Source of the DNA: an uncultured Spirochaetaceae bacterium
GTDB taxonomy: Bacteria; Spirochaetota; Spirochaetia; Treponematales; Treponemataceae
Reading direction: 5' to 3'
Length of the DNA stretch: 40,275 nt
NCBI GenBank assembly: GCA_902797305.1
Contig: CADBSK010000012.1
Span: 1 to 40,275 of the forward strand
Shown: piece after piece, positions 17,322-25,723 of the stretch
How the letters are laid out: the number at the start of each line of letters is the position of its first letter
Position numbering within the stretch: the first letter of the stretch is position 1
Notes under the pieces: generated by a model
What the model was told of the DNA's origin: nothing
What the model saw: the letters and a program-made list of their open reading frames with translations, nothing else
Databases searched by the model: none
Program-made: the position numbers and the translations under genes

Positions 17322-18041
17322 TTACAATCTATGAAAGTAAATTCCTATTGCAATCCCAAAATCCAGAGATTTTAGCACAGCATCATTTGTAAAACCGTAA
17401 GTTCGACGCATATATGGATAAACGGTAAAAGTATTTGCCAGTGTAAAGTTATAACCTAAATCCCAAGCTAGCTTCCAATTTATAAAATTCGAACCGCTAA
17501 AAACTATGTATTGCTTATACATTGGATAAAAATAAAAACTTAATCCTGAGATACATGGAGCGTCTTTGTAAAATGGGTGAAAATGTACTCCTGCACCTAA
17601 AGTAAGTCCCAACCCAGAATATAAATTATCACCATTACTTACAGCCGTTTCAAAATACGGGTTTAATCCAAATGCCCAGCTAAAACCTATTCTCCAAATT
17701 GTTTTAATATCAACTTTTCCTTCTAATAAAAAGTTTGTCCCAGAAGTTACCACAGAACTATCTTGTCTCAAGCCCATATAAGTACTATTACCAGTAACCT
17801 CTCCCAAAAGCGATGGCAAATAGAAGATTAGATTTACATTAGGGCTAAAACCTTTATTCTCTGATTCAGGAATGATTTCTTCAACAGTCACACGAACATT
17901 ATTTTTCGTTGCCTGTAAAAGAGTTTCAGTCTTCTCGTTTGTTTTTTTTGAATTTGTATTCAAAACATTTTCGTCTGCTTCTTGTGCAAAACAAAACGAA
18001 CATACAAATAAAATTAAGATTAACGATAATTTTTTTTTCAT
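17322..18041 (-). CDS. Secreted outer-membrane-like protein of the regulator-2 operon
   Basis: The 239-residue protein has a signal peptide ending in CFAQ, a Lys/Asn/Thr-rich linker, then a C-terminal region of alternating hydrophobic and aromatic strands (GLGLTLGAGVHFHPF, then FGIAIGIYFHRL) consistent with a small beta-barrel. I recognise no family. The start at 18041 has AGAGG 7 nt upstream; a longer frame to 18101 would overlap the preceding gene and is unlikely. It is the third gene behind the minus-strand promoter at 19704-19732 and follows the preceding gene by 14 bp. The next gene downstream, mnmG, is probably transcribed separately. Confidence 0.7.
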   Translation of the reverse strand: MKKKLSLILILFVCSFCFAQEADENVLNTNSKKTNEKTETLLQATKNNVRVTVEEIIPESENKGFSPNVNLIFYLPSLLGEVTGNSTYMGLRQDSSVVTSGTNFLLEGKVDIKTIWRIGFSWAFGLNPYFETAVSNGDNLYSGLGLTLGAGVHFHPFYKDAPCISGLSFYFYPMYKQYIVFSGSNFINWKLAWDLGYNFTLANTFTVYPYMRRTYGFTNDAVLKSLDFGIAIGIYFHRL

Positions 18042-18055
18042 AACATACCTCTTTA

Positions 18056-18562
18056 TTAAAATTGCATTTTTACACCAAATGATATAAGAGCTGTTGAACA
18101 TTCTTCCAATTCGTATATTGGTATTCCTGCCATTATTTTCAAATCAAGAAAATTATTGTGGGTAAACTCCCATAACCATGAAACTCCAACTCCCATGCAA
18201 TAATTAATCCATGGTTTATTGCTTATAAGTTTACCAAAGTCCATCAAAAATAATGGACTATAAATAAATCTTATATTATGACTATTTTCTAAGTTAAGTT
18301 CTGCTATTAAATCTATATTTAGTGCATAAAAGTTTACAAATGGACATAGTCCTATAGATGAAGAAGTTAAAAAACTTAATTCATGAATTTCGTAAAATCT
18401 TCTTTCATAATTAACCTCTATAATCCCCATTATAGGATTTTTTTCGCTTACATTAGTCATACCAAGAGAAAAGCCTATTCTATTTTCTTGAGCAAATGAG
18501 AATTGGAAAAATGATATAATTATTAGAACAACAGTCCTTTTTGTATTACCAGGTAAATGCAA
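18056..18562 (-). CDS. Small secreted protein, outer-membrane-like, of the regulator-2 operon
   Basis: A signal peptide (TVVLIIISFFQFSFAQ) precedes about 140 residues of beta-rich sequence (IGFSLGMTN, EVNYERRFYE), which resembles a small barrel or a companion of the following gene. The start is uncertain. TTG 18562 is chosen because GGAG lies exactly 6 nt before it; ATG 18574 lacks a ribosome site and would put more residues before the hydrophobic core. Either start overlaps the end of the upstream lipoprotein gene (18546), so translation is coupled. No family recognised. Confidence 0.6.
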   Translation of the reverse strand: MHLPGNTKRTVVLIIISFFQFSFAQENRIGFSLGMTNVSEKNPIMGIIEVNYERRFYEIHELSFLTSSSIGLCPFVNFYALNIDLIAELNLENSHNIRFIYSPLFLMDFGKLISNKPWINYCMGVGVSWLWEFTHNNFLDLKIMAGIPIYELEECSTALISFGVKMQF

Positions 18563-19685
18563 ACATAACTCCATTACCAATTATCTGTATACAACTTGGA
18601 AATAAGCTTTTAATTGATTCCAAAAATGCAAGTACTTGAGTTTGTAATCCACTATACATAAATGCTCCAATGACACCAAGTGTACAAACAACAACAGATA
18701 TTGTTTTGCTTCTTAAATCCTCATAATTAAAGAGATAATCACCAAATGATTTGATCGAATCTTGCAGCGATGATGATAATCCAAAAACCTGCTCCATATA
18801 CTTACAAAGTTCTTCATAATTTTGATGATAGACATTTTGTTTATCTAGATACTGATAAAGCTCCTTTTCTACATTATCAATAAAAAACTGTCTTTGATAC
18901 TCTATTGGCATATTTGAATACTTCTCAAGTATTACGGAATACGTTTCATATATTGCTGAGCAGAAATTTTGAACAATTTTCCATTCTGGAGAACTTTGCC
19001 ACACGACAATAAACACTCCCATACCTACCACACCCACACCTGCTGCAATCAAACCTGCTATTTTGACCCAAGGAAAAAATCCAAATCTATAACAAAGAAA
19101 ACCTGCAATGGCTGCAGCACTACAACCTATATATCCTGCAACTGTACCCCAAGTATAAGTCCCTTCGACCAGTTCACGAGAAGAAGACGTCGATTCATTA
19201 TCAAAACACAGTTTAATATCTTTAATATCCTCAACACAAGTTATTGATCTTGAATCTTCAACGACTTCCGATCCAGTTAAATCTATTAATGATTTCTCAT
19301 ACTCATCGGCTAAATCTTGAGAAACCTCTTTCATTGCATCATATACTTCACCTATAGTTTTTTCTTCATAAATACAATTAATTAAGTCTATATTTTCTTT
19401 TCCACCTTCCTGGCTTAAGGTTTCAGTAATGCACTTATCAGAATTTTCAATAAAAAATTGAACATCTTTCAAATCTTCATCACTTAGTTCTAAGGAACGA
19501 CTTGAAGCATAAAAATTGTCCAACATCCCTTTTTCTTTAAAATCTAAAAGTTTTTTTGTAATTGTGTAATTAGAATTATCTGATTTTACATCCTGAATAA
19601 TACTACTAAAATTACACGAAACAAAAGTAAAACTTGTCAAAACTGTTAATCCAATAATTTTTGGTATAAAACTTCTCTTTTTCAT
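18546..19685 (-). CDS. Cys-rich lipoprotein with internal membrane helices, first gene of the regulator-2 operon
   Basis: The 379-residue protein has a lipoprotein signal peptide with Cys24 (TFVSC, a loose lipobox of the spirochaete kind). A mostly helical acidic region follows (about 40-165). Then come two adjacent hydrophobic, Gly/Ala-rich helices (about 172-193 and 200-222), a helical stretch with many aromatics, and a further hydrophobic segment from about residue 330. About eleven cysteines are present. Lipoproteins with multiple membrane helices are unusual, and I recognise no family. GAGGTG lies just before ATG 19685; a TTG 12 bp upstream is rejected. A strong divergent promoter and palindromic operators lie upstream. 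Confidence 0.7.
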   Translation of the reverse strand: MKKRSFIPKIIGLTVLTSFTFVSCNFSSIIQDVKSDNSNYTITKKLLDFKEKGMLDNFYASSRSLELSDEDLKDVQFFIENSDKCITETLSQEGGKENIDLINCIYEEKTIGEVYDAMKEVSQDLADEYEKSLIDLTGSEVVEDSRSITCVEDIKDIKLCFDNESTSSSRELVEGTYTWGTVAGYIGCSAAAIAGFLCYRFGFFPWVKIAGLIAAGVGVVGMGVFIVVWQSSPEWKIVQNFCSAIYETYSVILEKYSNMPIEYQRQFFIDNVEKELYQYLDKQNVYHQNYEELCKYMEQVFGLSSSLQDSIKSFGDYLFNYEDLRSKTISVVVCTLGVIGAFMYSGLQTQVLAFLESIKSLFPSCIQIIGNGVMFAFTW

Positions 19686-19703
19686 AAAACACCTCACAAT
19701 TTT

Positions 19704-19732
19704 TTTATATTCTCAAAAAAATAAAAAATCAA
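19704..19732 (-). promoter_or_regulatory. Promoter of the lipoprotein operon
   Basis: On the minus strand TTGATT (19727-19732), a 17-nt spacer and TATAAA (19704-19709) give a start near 19697. The palindromes at 19746-19784 then lie from about -49 upstream, a position suited to activation rather than to blocking. Confidence 0.65.
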
Positions 19733-19745
19733 TAACGTTTTTTAA

Positions 19746-19784
19746 AAATAACCAAAGTTATTTTAAAAATAACTTTGGTTATTG
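19746..19784. promoter_or_regulatory. Paired palindromic operators between regulator 2 and the lipoprotein operon
   Basis: ATAACCAAAGTTAT (core 19750-19759) and its exact reverse complement ATAACTTTGGTTAT (core 19771-19780) lie with centres 21 bp apart. Each is itself near-palindromic with arms AATAAC and GTTATT. The second overlaps the first bases of the -35 box of regulator 2. The core AACTTTGGTT is identical to that of site 3 in the other regulator locus (9393-9402). The pair could also fold as one long hairpin, but its place between two divergent starts favours an operator. Confidence 0.78.
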
Positions 19785-19810
19785 ACAAAGTATTTTGAAG
19801 GTTTTAATTT
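19782..19810 (+). promoter_or_regulatory. Promoter of regulator 2, probably leaderless
   Basis: TTGACA (19782-19787), a 17-nt spacer and TAATTT (19805-19810) put the transcript start at or next to ATG 19817, and no Shine-Dalgarno is present. The -35 box touches the second palindrome, so bound regulator would be expected to repress its own gene. Confidence 0.6.
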
Positions 19811-19816
19811 TTTATT

Positions 19817-20569
19817 ATGACTAAAGTTAATATTTATAAAAGATTGATGATAATTTCTGGCTTTACTTGTACTGTAGCAGCTTTTTTAGTAAGTTTTTTT
19901 CATAAAGATTTTGAACATTGCATTATCCCATTTGCAAATATTGTAATACCCGCTATTCATGCAGCCTCTTCTATATTGATTATAATTTTATTTATCTTAC
20001 CACTTAATCAAAAATTACAGGCTACCATTTTCTTCTTAGAAAGTTTTGCATGTGTTTTTACTGGATATGACTATCTGGGATTAATTTTATACACAGGATT
20101 TTTAATCACTCTTTATTTTGACTTTTTCTTTGATAAAAAAATAATACTCAAATTCGCAATTTTTAGTGTTATATGGATAGCAATAGCAATCGGAATTATT
20201 CCTTATGGTATTGACCGATTCCTCTTATTGATTGTTTCTACAATATTTTTCGACTTGTTCATGCTAAATCTCTATTACAAATTTTCTTCATTTAATAAGG
20301 TTATAACACCTGTAACCGCTTACAAAAATTCTAAGATTCCTAAACCTGGCTCAGAATTATTCATATCAAGTCTTAAACTTTCAGAAAGACAGCAAAAAGT
20401 TCTTTATCTTTTTGCAACACAAAAATTAAATTATCAGCAAATTGCTAGTGAATTAAACATTTCTGTTTCAACAGTCAAACATGAAATGAAAATTATTTTT
20501 GATTACTTTTACATACCAAACCAAGTTCATTTATTTGCTTTACTCTCGCAATATATTGTAAAACCGTAA
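19817..20569 (+). CDS. Membrane-anchored LuxR/GerE-type HTH regulator (regulator 2)
   Basis: The 250-residue protein has about five hydrophobic helices over residues 9-160, then a linker and a C-terminal LuxR/GerE helix-turn-helix (LSERQQKVLYLFA, then IASELNISVSTVKHEM, then a final HLFALL helix). Layout, length and HTH spacing match regulator 1 at 9498-10220, and the recognition helices share the S-V-[IT]-K-x-E-M pattern, so the two are probable paralogues. No phosphoacceptor or known sensor domain is present. It is divergent from a lipoprotein operon across paired palindromes. It converges with the LolA-like gene, whose stop is 11 bp away. Confidence 0.8.
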   Translation: MTKVNIYKRLMIISGFTCTVAAFLVSFFHKDFEHCIIPFANIVIPAIHAASSILIIILFILPLNQKLQATIFFLESFACVFTGYDYLGLILYTGFLITLYFDFFFDKKIILKFAIFSVIWIAIAIGIIPYGIDRFLLLIVSTIFFDLFMLNLYYKFSSFNKVITPVTAYKNSKIPKPGSELFISSLKLSERQQKVLYLFATQKLNYQQIASELNISVSTVKHEMKIIFDYFYIPNQVHLFALLSQYIVKP

Positions 20570-20579
20570 CAATTCTCAA

Positions 20580-21227
20580 TTAAAACAATGCATTCTGCTC
20601 TTCAGATAAGGTTTGTGGATATGCAATTTGCGAAAAATTAAAAGTTGTCTGAACATTTCCATTTTGAGTTAATGTGTAACCGGTTAATTCTGCATCAGTT
20701 TCTGAAAAAGTACCAAAGAGATTTATATTAAGAATTGCATTTTTTATGGCAGCATTAGTTGGCTCAAGAGATAGATGCCATCTGTTTCCCTGAATACCAA
20801 ATTCCTGAACAAAATTTTCTTCTATTACTTGTATATTGCCACCGAATATTCCAATAAAAATTCGTGCTATATTTTCAAAACCTGGATTATCACCAGTTAC
20901 GTTCTGTTTACCGTTGGGCAGAATATTTTTTACATAAGATGGAGTTAAAACTGTTGTATTTTTAAAAGGTTTTTGACTCCATAAAACAATACCCTTAGGA
21001 CAGAACAAAAAATCACCAGTTGTAACAAATTTTCTTTCCATGGATTCTGTTTTTACAAGTCGTATCTGCTCAAAAGCACCAGTAGAATTTTGTTTTTTTG
21101 AAATATAATTTAAAATTTGCTGACACGTAATAGTTGAATTCTTTTCGTCCTGCTTTTCCTGGGCGAAAAATATACCTGTAAAAGAAAACAATAAACCAAC
21201 TATTACAAATGCCTTTTTAATTTTCAT
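20580..21227 (-). CDS. LolA-like outer-membrane lipoprotein carrier, acyl-lipid cluster type
   Basis: The 215-residue protein has a signal peptide ending in FFAQ, then a LolA-fold domain: GAFEQIRLVKTESMERKFVTTGDFLF, GIVLWSQKPFKNTTVLTPS and a C-terminal YTLTQNGNVQTTFNFSQI strand set. LolA-like proteins of this kind (F.Q.+......T.G.F.F....I.W....P) are standard members of aryl polyene and related lipid clusters, where they are thought to escort the product to the outer membrane. It follows the ketosynthase by 38 bp and has TATACT 6 nt before its ATG with no ribosome site, so it can probably be expressed as a leaderless unit as well as with the cluster. Confidence 0.85.
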   Translation of the reverse strand: MKIKKAFVIVGLLFSFTGIFFAQEKQDEKNSTITCQQILNYISKKQNSTGAFEQIRLVKTESMERKFVTTGDFLFCPKGIVLWSQKPFKNTTVLTPSYVKNILPNGKQNVTGDNPGFENIARIFIGIFGGNIQVIEENFVQEFGIQGNRWHLSLEPTNAAIKNAILNINLFGTFSETDAELTGYTLTQNGNVQTTFNFSQIAYPQTLSEEQNALF

Positions 21228-21265
21228 AGGCTAAGTATAGCAAAGAAAACGACATTGAACTATAT

Positions 21266-22444
21266 CTAATTAATTCCAAAAATTAAAGAAACATTTGAGC
21301 CGCCAAAAGCAAAGGAATTACTCATACAGTTTTTTATTGGTTTATTAGCTTTTGAATTTGTTCGGTCAATAATATTTATTTTGGGAATAGCGGGATCAAA
21401 AACTCCGTCCCAGACTTGAGCAGGATAAGTATCTTTATTCTGAATTGCTAAATAACAAATTGCAGCTTCAATTGCACCGGCTGCACCAAGTGTGTGACCT
21501 GTTATGGATTTTGTAGAACTTACAGGAACCTTGTAATCTCCAAATACAGCATCAACAGCAATATCTTCCATTGAATCGTTAAAACGAGTTCCTGTTCCGT
21601 GCAAATTAACATAATCGATGTCGGTACAATTCAATTCCGCTTTTTTTAATGCAAGAGTCATTGCCTGAGCTGCGCCTTTGCCTTCCGGATCAGGACTAGT
21701 CATATGATATGCATCAGAACATTCGCCATAACCTTTCAAAACAAAATCAATTTCTGAACTGTCCATCTTGTCACGGCTCATTACAAAATAACTACACGCC
21801 TCGCCTAAAGTCAGTCCGGAACGATTTGCACTCATTGGATTTGTCGGCTCATTACTAATTGATTTTAAGGAATCAAATCCACAGGCAACATTACCAGAAG
21901 TTAAATCAATTCCTCCAACAACGGCGGCATCTATAAAGCCAGAAATAATCATCTGTGCAGCTCGTATAAAAACCTGAGCACTACTTGAACATGCGGTATT
22001 AATCGTAACACTACTTGCCGTCAGTCCATATCTTTTTTTGATTAAATCAGGAACAAAACTTTGATACAGATATCCGTTCTGGTATCCAGTTCCGTATTCG
22101 CCTTTTTTATAAGAAATTTCAGAAAATTCGCTGCCGTTATCACAAGTGCCAATGTAAACGCCTATGCGATCCTTTCCATACTTTTTAACAGCTTCTTTTA
22201 TCTCTAAATCAATTTGATTTAAAGCCCAGGAGTGAAGTTTTGTTAAATGACATTTATACTCTTCCTGGCTTTCTGGCAAGTCTGTATCATCAACAATACC
22301 TGCATATAAAACTTTTTCGCTTGTAAACTGAAAGCGGTTAAAAAAAGTAGTTTTGTAGTTACAAATGTTACTCCATAATTCTGAAGGAGTTTTTCCGGCA
22401 ACACAAATCAAGCCAGGTTTTGATAAATGTAATATAGTTTTCAT
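21266..22444 (-). CDS. Beta-ketoacyl-ACP synthase (FabF/KAS II-like) of the acyl-lipid cluster
   Basis: The 392-residue protein carries the full condensing-enzyme triad: nucleophile Cys152 in NTACSSSAQ, histidine in NLHGTGTRFND, and K-S-ITGHTLGAAGA with the second histidine. The C terminus has the SFAFGGSNVSLIFG block. It elongates acyl-ACP chains by decarboxylative condensation with malonyl-ACP. It overlaps the exporter gene by 4 bp (ATGA), so it belongs to the same transcript as ACP, ligase and transferases. It is the only ketosynthase with an intact Cys-His-His set in the window; the partial ketosynthase at 28797-29387 is on the other strand. The sequence resembles the aryl-polyene-type FabF-like enzymes. 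Confidence 0.93.
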   Translation of the reverse strand: MKTILHLSKPGLICVAGKTPSELWSNICNYKTTFFNRFQFTSEKVLYAGIVDDTDLPESQEEYKCHLTKLHSWALNQIDLEIKEAVKKYGKDRIGVYIGTCDNGSEFSEISYKKGEYGTGYQNGYLYQSFVPDLIKKRYGLTASSVTINTACSSSAQVFIRAAQMIISGFIDAAVVGGIDLTSGNVACGFDSLKSISNEPTNPMSANRSGLTLGEACSYFVMSRDKMDSSEIDFVLKGYGECSDAYHMTSPDPEGKGAAQAMTLALKKAELNCTDIDYVNLHGTGTRFNDSMEDIAVDAVFGDYKVPVSSTKSITGHTLGAAGAIEAAICYLAIQNKDTYPAQVWDGVFDPAIPKINIIDRTNSKANKPIKNCMSNSFAFGGSNVSLIFGIN

Positions 22445-24753
22445 TCTTTTATAAATATAACGGAAAAAAACGAAGCTAACAATCCAAGAAAGATTGAAAG
22501 TCCCATAGTTTGAACAGGAACAAAAGAACTGAGAGAAAGAGTTCCAAAAGAAAGAACTGTTGTTATAAACGACAAAATAATCGCAACATTTTCGTGCATT
22601 GAGCCTTTATTTGTGACTTTATAAATTATGTAGTCCAGACCAAGACCAAACACGAGAATCATACCTGTAACGCAGAAGAAATCAATTTTTCTTCCTGTCA
22701 GGGCAAATATTGCGCAAATAAATGAAATTCCTATTACTGGAGTTATTAAAATTCTAATTACATTTTTTATACTGTAAAAAAACAGCAAAACAACACCAAC
22801 TACAACCATCGCCACAAGGAGAAAAACAAAAATCATCGTTGTAAGCTTATCCAGCTGAGTATTTATATCCTGAACTTTATTTTCATACAAAACTGATGGA
22901 TTGTTCTCAGCAATCTGAACAATTTTTTTTGCATTATCTAAGTTTGTAGGAAGCACAATTGAATAAAACTTATCATCAACTTGTCCAATATAAAGCATGT
23001 TAATAAAGTTTTTTATAAAACTTGGTAAATCTGAATCTACCGACAAGCGTTTTGTTTCTGCATTTTTGTAAAAAGCTCTAAATTCCCTTATATCTGAAGC
23101 ACTCATTCCAAGAGCGCTCTCAATTTCAGGTAATTCAGGAATAAGAGTCGAATAAGACGCAAATGATTCATTCTGAGTTTTAACCGAAGGAACAAACTTA
23201 CTAACACTTATAAATCCTTTTTCAAGTTGAGAAGCAATCTGTTCATCCAGTTCCAGAAGTTCTTCCTGGCTATCAGCGCTTAAAATAAGCCAGCTGCTTG
23301 AAGTAAAATTCATCACCTTTGAAGCAAGAATCGTATCATCTTTTAATCTACCCTGCATCTGATACAATCTTGAAATATTATTATTGATTCCAAACTTACC
23401 AAAAGTTACAAGCAAAACTACTAAAGAAAATCCTGCCAAAACAGATGGAATAATCTTATCCAAAGGAGCGTGAATCTTGTGCTTTTCTGCATATTGAACA
23501 AGCTTTAATTCGTATATATCTTTGCGATTTGGTGTAAGCTTTACCATGGGATAAAGACAAATTGTTGTAACAAATGAACTCAAAATGCCTGTTAAACAAA
23601 AGAAAGCCATCTGCTTAAGCAAAGCAAAGGGTGTAAAAAGCAAAAATACAAAACAAACTTCTGTAGATAGAAGTGCAAAACTCATAGACTTTATGCAGTT
23701 AGAACGAATCTGATTTCCGTCTTGCAGAGCATTGTTAAACTTCCACTGAATAAAATAGTGAATACTGTAATCTATGCACGAACCTATCAAACAAGTTCCA
23801 AAAACCAGTGTCATTACATGGATATTTCCAAAAACTATGTGAGTAGCAGAAAAAGCTGTAAACAGAGCCAAAAAAATAGAAAGCATCGAAATTAAAACTG
23901 GCTTTAAACTTTTAAAAGTAATAATCAAAATTATTAAAACCAGAATCAGTGATACTGTAGAAATTATAGAAATCTCCAGTGACGCTTTAGAAGAACTGTG
24001 ATAACTGTGGAATGGAGTTCCAGAATAAACAAATCGGGTTCCATCATTTTCGTATTTTTGACAAACCGAATAAATTAGCGGAATAACACTTTTGCCGCTA
24101 CCTAACCTTGCGCCTTTTTCGCTCAAAGTTCCATTCAAAAGTATGTACCAGTTATCCTCAAAATTCGTTGCAAGCACATCCTGCTTAGGACTAAAATTCG
24201 TTCCTGTATCCTGAATTAGCTGTAAAAAGTTTTCAAGAACTTCTTGTCCAAGCAAAAAAGGGTCCTGATTTATACGGCTCAAATCCACAAAAGCAAAAGG
24301 ATTATAAACCGACTCAATCTGCTCCTGAACAAAGGCCTCTCTTTCAGTTTTGTCATTCAAACGCTCCTGCATCTGTTTATCCAGCAATACAGGAATCCAC
24401 TCATAAATAAAATCCATAGCAGGCGCAAAAGAACTAGTATCAGAAAACAAAACAAGGGAATCAAAACCTTCGTTGTCTTTTAACTCCTCGTATGCACCAA
24501 TTGCAGCTTTTCTTGCCTTATCAAAATCTTTATTACTTACAAGAATCGCTACATTTTTTCCGGAAGAACCAGACACCGCTTTATCTGCAGCCGTAAACAC
24601 CTTACTTGAGGTATTGCTTGGAGTCATGTTGAACAAATCAGCATCCAGCTTAATTTTATTTCCACATAACAGATATATAATAGAAGAAAGTAGAATAATA
24701 AAATTAAATATTAAGAATAAATTAAAATAAAACTTTGAACTTAGTTTTTTCAT
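22441..24753 (-). CDS. MMPL/RND-family predicted exporter (COG4258-like)
   Basis: The 770-residue protein has the two-fold RND layout: one N-terminal helix, a soluble loop (about 30-255), five helices, a second helix-plus-loop half (about 430-630), and five terminal helices. Hydrophobic stretches such as SLILVLIILIITFKSL and FGTCLIGSCIDYSIHY mark the first membrane bundle. The latter resembles the GLGIDYAIH proton-relay segment of MMPL proteins, and GLGLDYIIYKV is its counterpart in the second half. Such exporters in aryl polyene and mycolic-type systems flip lipids to the periplasm. It overlaps the acyltransferase and ketosynthase genes by 4 bp each. Confidence 0.92.
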   Translation of the reverse strand: MKKLSSKFYFNLFLIFNFIILLSSIIYLLCGNKIKLDADLFNMTPSNTSSKVFTAADKAVSGSSGKNVAILVSNKDFDKARKAAIGAYEELKDNEGFDSLVLFSDTSSFAPAMDFIYEWIPVLLDKQMQERLNDKTEREAFVQEQIESVYNPFAFVDLSRINQDPFLLGQEVLENFLQLIQDTGTNFSPKQDVLATNFEDNWYILLNGTLSEKGARLGSGKSVIPLIYSVCQKYENDGTRFVYSGTPFHSYHSSSKASLEISIISTVSLILVLIILIITFKSLKPVLISMLSIFLALFTAFSATHIVFGNIHVMTLVFGTCLIGSCIDYSIHYFIQWKFNNALQDGNQIRSNCIKSMSFALLSTEVCFVFLLFTPFALLKQMAFFCLTGILSSFVTTICLYPMVKLTPNRKDIYELKLVQYAEKHKIHAPLDKIIPSVLAGFSLVVLLVTFGKFGINNNISRLYQMQGRLKDDTILASKVMNFTSSSWLILSADSQEELLELDEQIASQLEKGFISVSKFVPSVKTQNESFASYSTLIPELPEIESALGMSASDIREFRAFYKNAETKRLSVDSDLPSFIKNFINMLYIGQVDDKFYSIVLPTNLDNAKKIVQIAENNPSVLYENKVQDINTQLDKLTTMIFVFLLVAMVVVGVVLLFFYSIKNVIRILITPVIGISFICAIFALTGRKIDFFCVTGMILVFGLGLDYIIYKVTNKGSMHENVAIILSFITTVLSFGTLSLSSFVPVQTMGLSIFLGLLASFFSVIFIKE

Positions 24754-25721
24754 ACATTCTCTGCGGAATCAAGATTCCAAAAATCGAAAAAGTTAAACCA
24801 TTGATATGGATACTGCTTACACAAATCTTCAAGAATCGAAACATACTCTTTGCACAAATCTTCGATTGCCTGTTTACGCTTAGAGCGAGGAACATTTAAA
24901 TCAGTTTTAGCCTTGTAAACAAATATTTTGTATTTGCTGTACGCCTTAAAATCTGGTGAACGCATGTTAAACATAAAGTAAACATCGGTTTCCAGCAAAG
25001 AAGGAATAAAAAATGTCCCATAGGGAAAAAGGGCATCTTTTCCAAACAAAGGAACCTTAATCGTCCTGGAAGACTTACTGCCAGTTCTGTCCCCTGCACA
25101 AAATATCAAACTACCGTTATCCAGAGTATTCTGCATCATTTCCAGAGTTCCAACACCAATATCAGATGCATTTATGTATGACTCATAAATATGGCTGTTA
25201 CTTTGCTGCATAGATGAAACAAACTTAGAATTAACATCCACATCCATAATCGGAAGGACCTTAACTGTTCTACCGGTAACAACTTCTGTTCTATAAGCAA
25301 TACTTCTTAGAATTTCTATTGAGCCAAGATGAGAACAAATTAAATATGCACCCTTATTATTTTTTAAGGATTCTACCATAGTGTTATAATCATCATCTCT
25401 AAATTCCAGGGCATTTTCAGGGAGTTCCTTTAACCAGTACTCAATTTTTTCTATAAAGCTGATTGCAAATGCATAAATCTGCTTAAAAGGACTTTTCTTC
25501 AATTTGTAATCAGGTCCATAAAATTCCTGTAAGTTTTTTTGATAAATTTTACAGTACTTACGGATTTTCGGTCCAAAAAGATAATAAAAAACGCTCACCA
25601 TAAACGCAACACCTATCATAAACCAATGAGGAAGGTGCTTTGTAAGCCAGATAGTAAATCTAATCGGCAAGGAGGTATGAACAACTTCTTTCTGGTTAGA
25701 CCAGTGGGCTTGGTTTTTCAT
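24750..25721 (-). CDS. Lysophospholipid/LpxL-HtrB-type acyltransferase
   Basis: The 323-residue protein has a membrane-associated N terminus (WFMIGVAFMVSVFYYLFG), then the acyltransferase site SHLGSIE with His131 and Glu136 (HX4E as in LpxL/HtrB). CAGDRTG and LFGKDALFPYGTFF follow, matching the later acyl-acceptor blocks. It would transfer an acyl chain, probably the cluster product, from ACP to a lipid or glycolipid acceptor at the inner membrane. AAAGGAC precedes the ATG. It lies 2 bp after the glycosyltransferase stop and overlaps the exporter start. In other aryl polyene clusters the glycosyltransferase and acyltransferase are also adjacent or fused. Confidence 0.9.
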   Translation of the reverse strand: MKNQAHWSNQKEVVHTSLPIRFTIWLTKHLPHWFMIGVAFMVSVFYYLFGPKIRKYCKIYQKNLQEFYGPDYKLKKSPFKQIYAFAISFIEKIEYWLKELPENALEFRDDDYNTMVESLKNNKGAYLICSHLGSIEILRSIAYRTEVVTGRTVKVLPIMDVDVNSKFVSSMQQSNSHIYESYINASDIGVGTLEMMQNTLDNGSLIFCAGDRTGSKSSRTIKVPLFGKDALFPYGTFFIPSLLETDVYFMFNMRSPDFKAYSKYKIFVYKAKTDLNVPRSKRKQAIEDLCKEYVSILEDLCKQYPYQWFNFFDFWNLDSAENV

Positions 25722-25723
25722 TT

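Noticed and set aside
19746..19784. Long hairpin acting as a bidirectional terminator
   Set aside because: No gene ends here; the site lies between two promoters.
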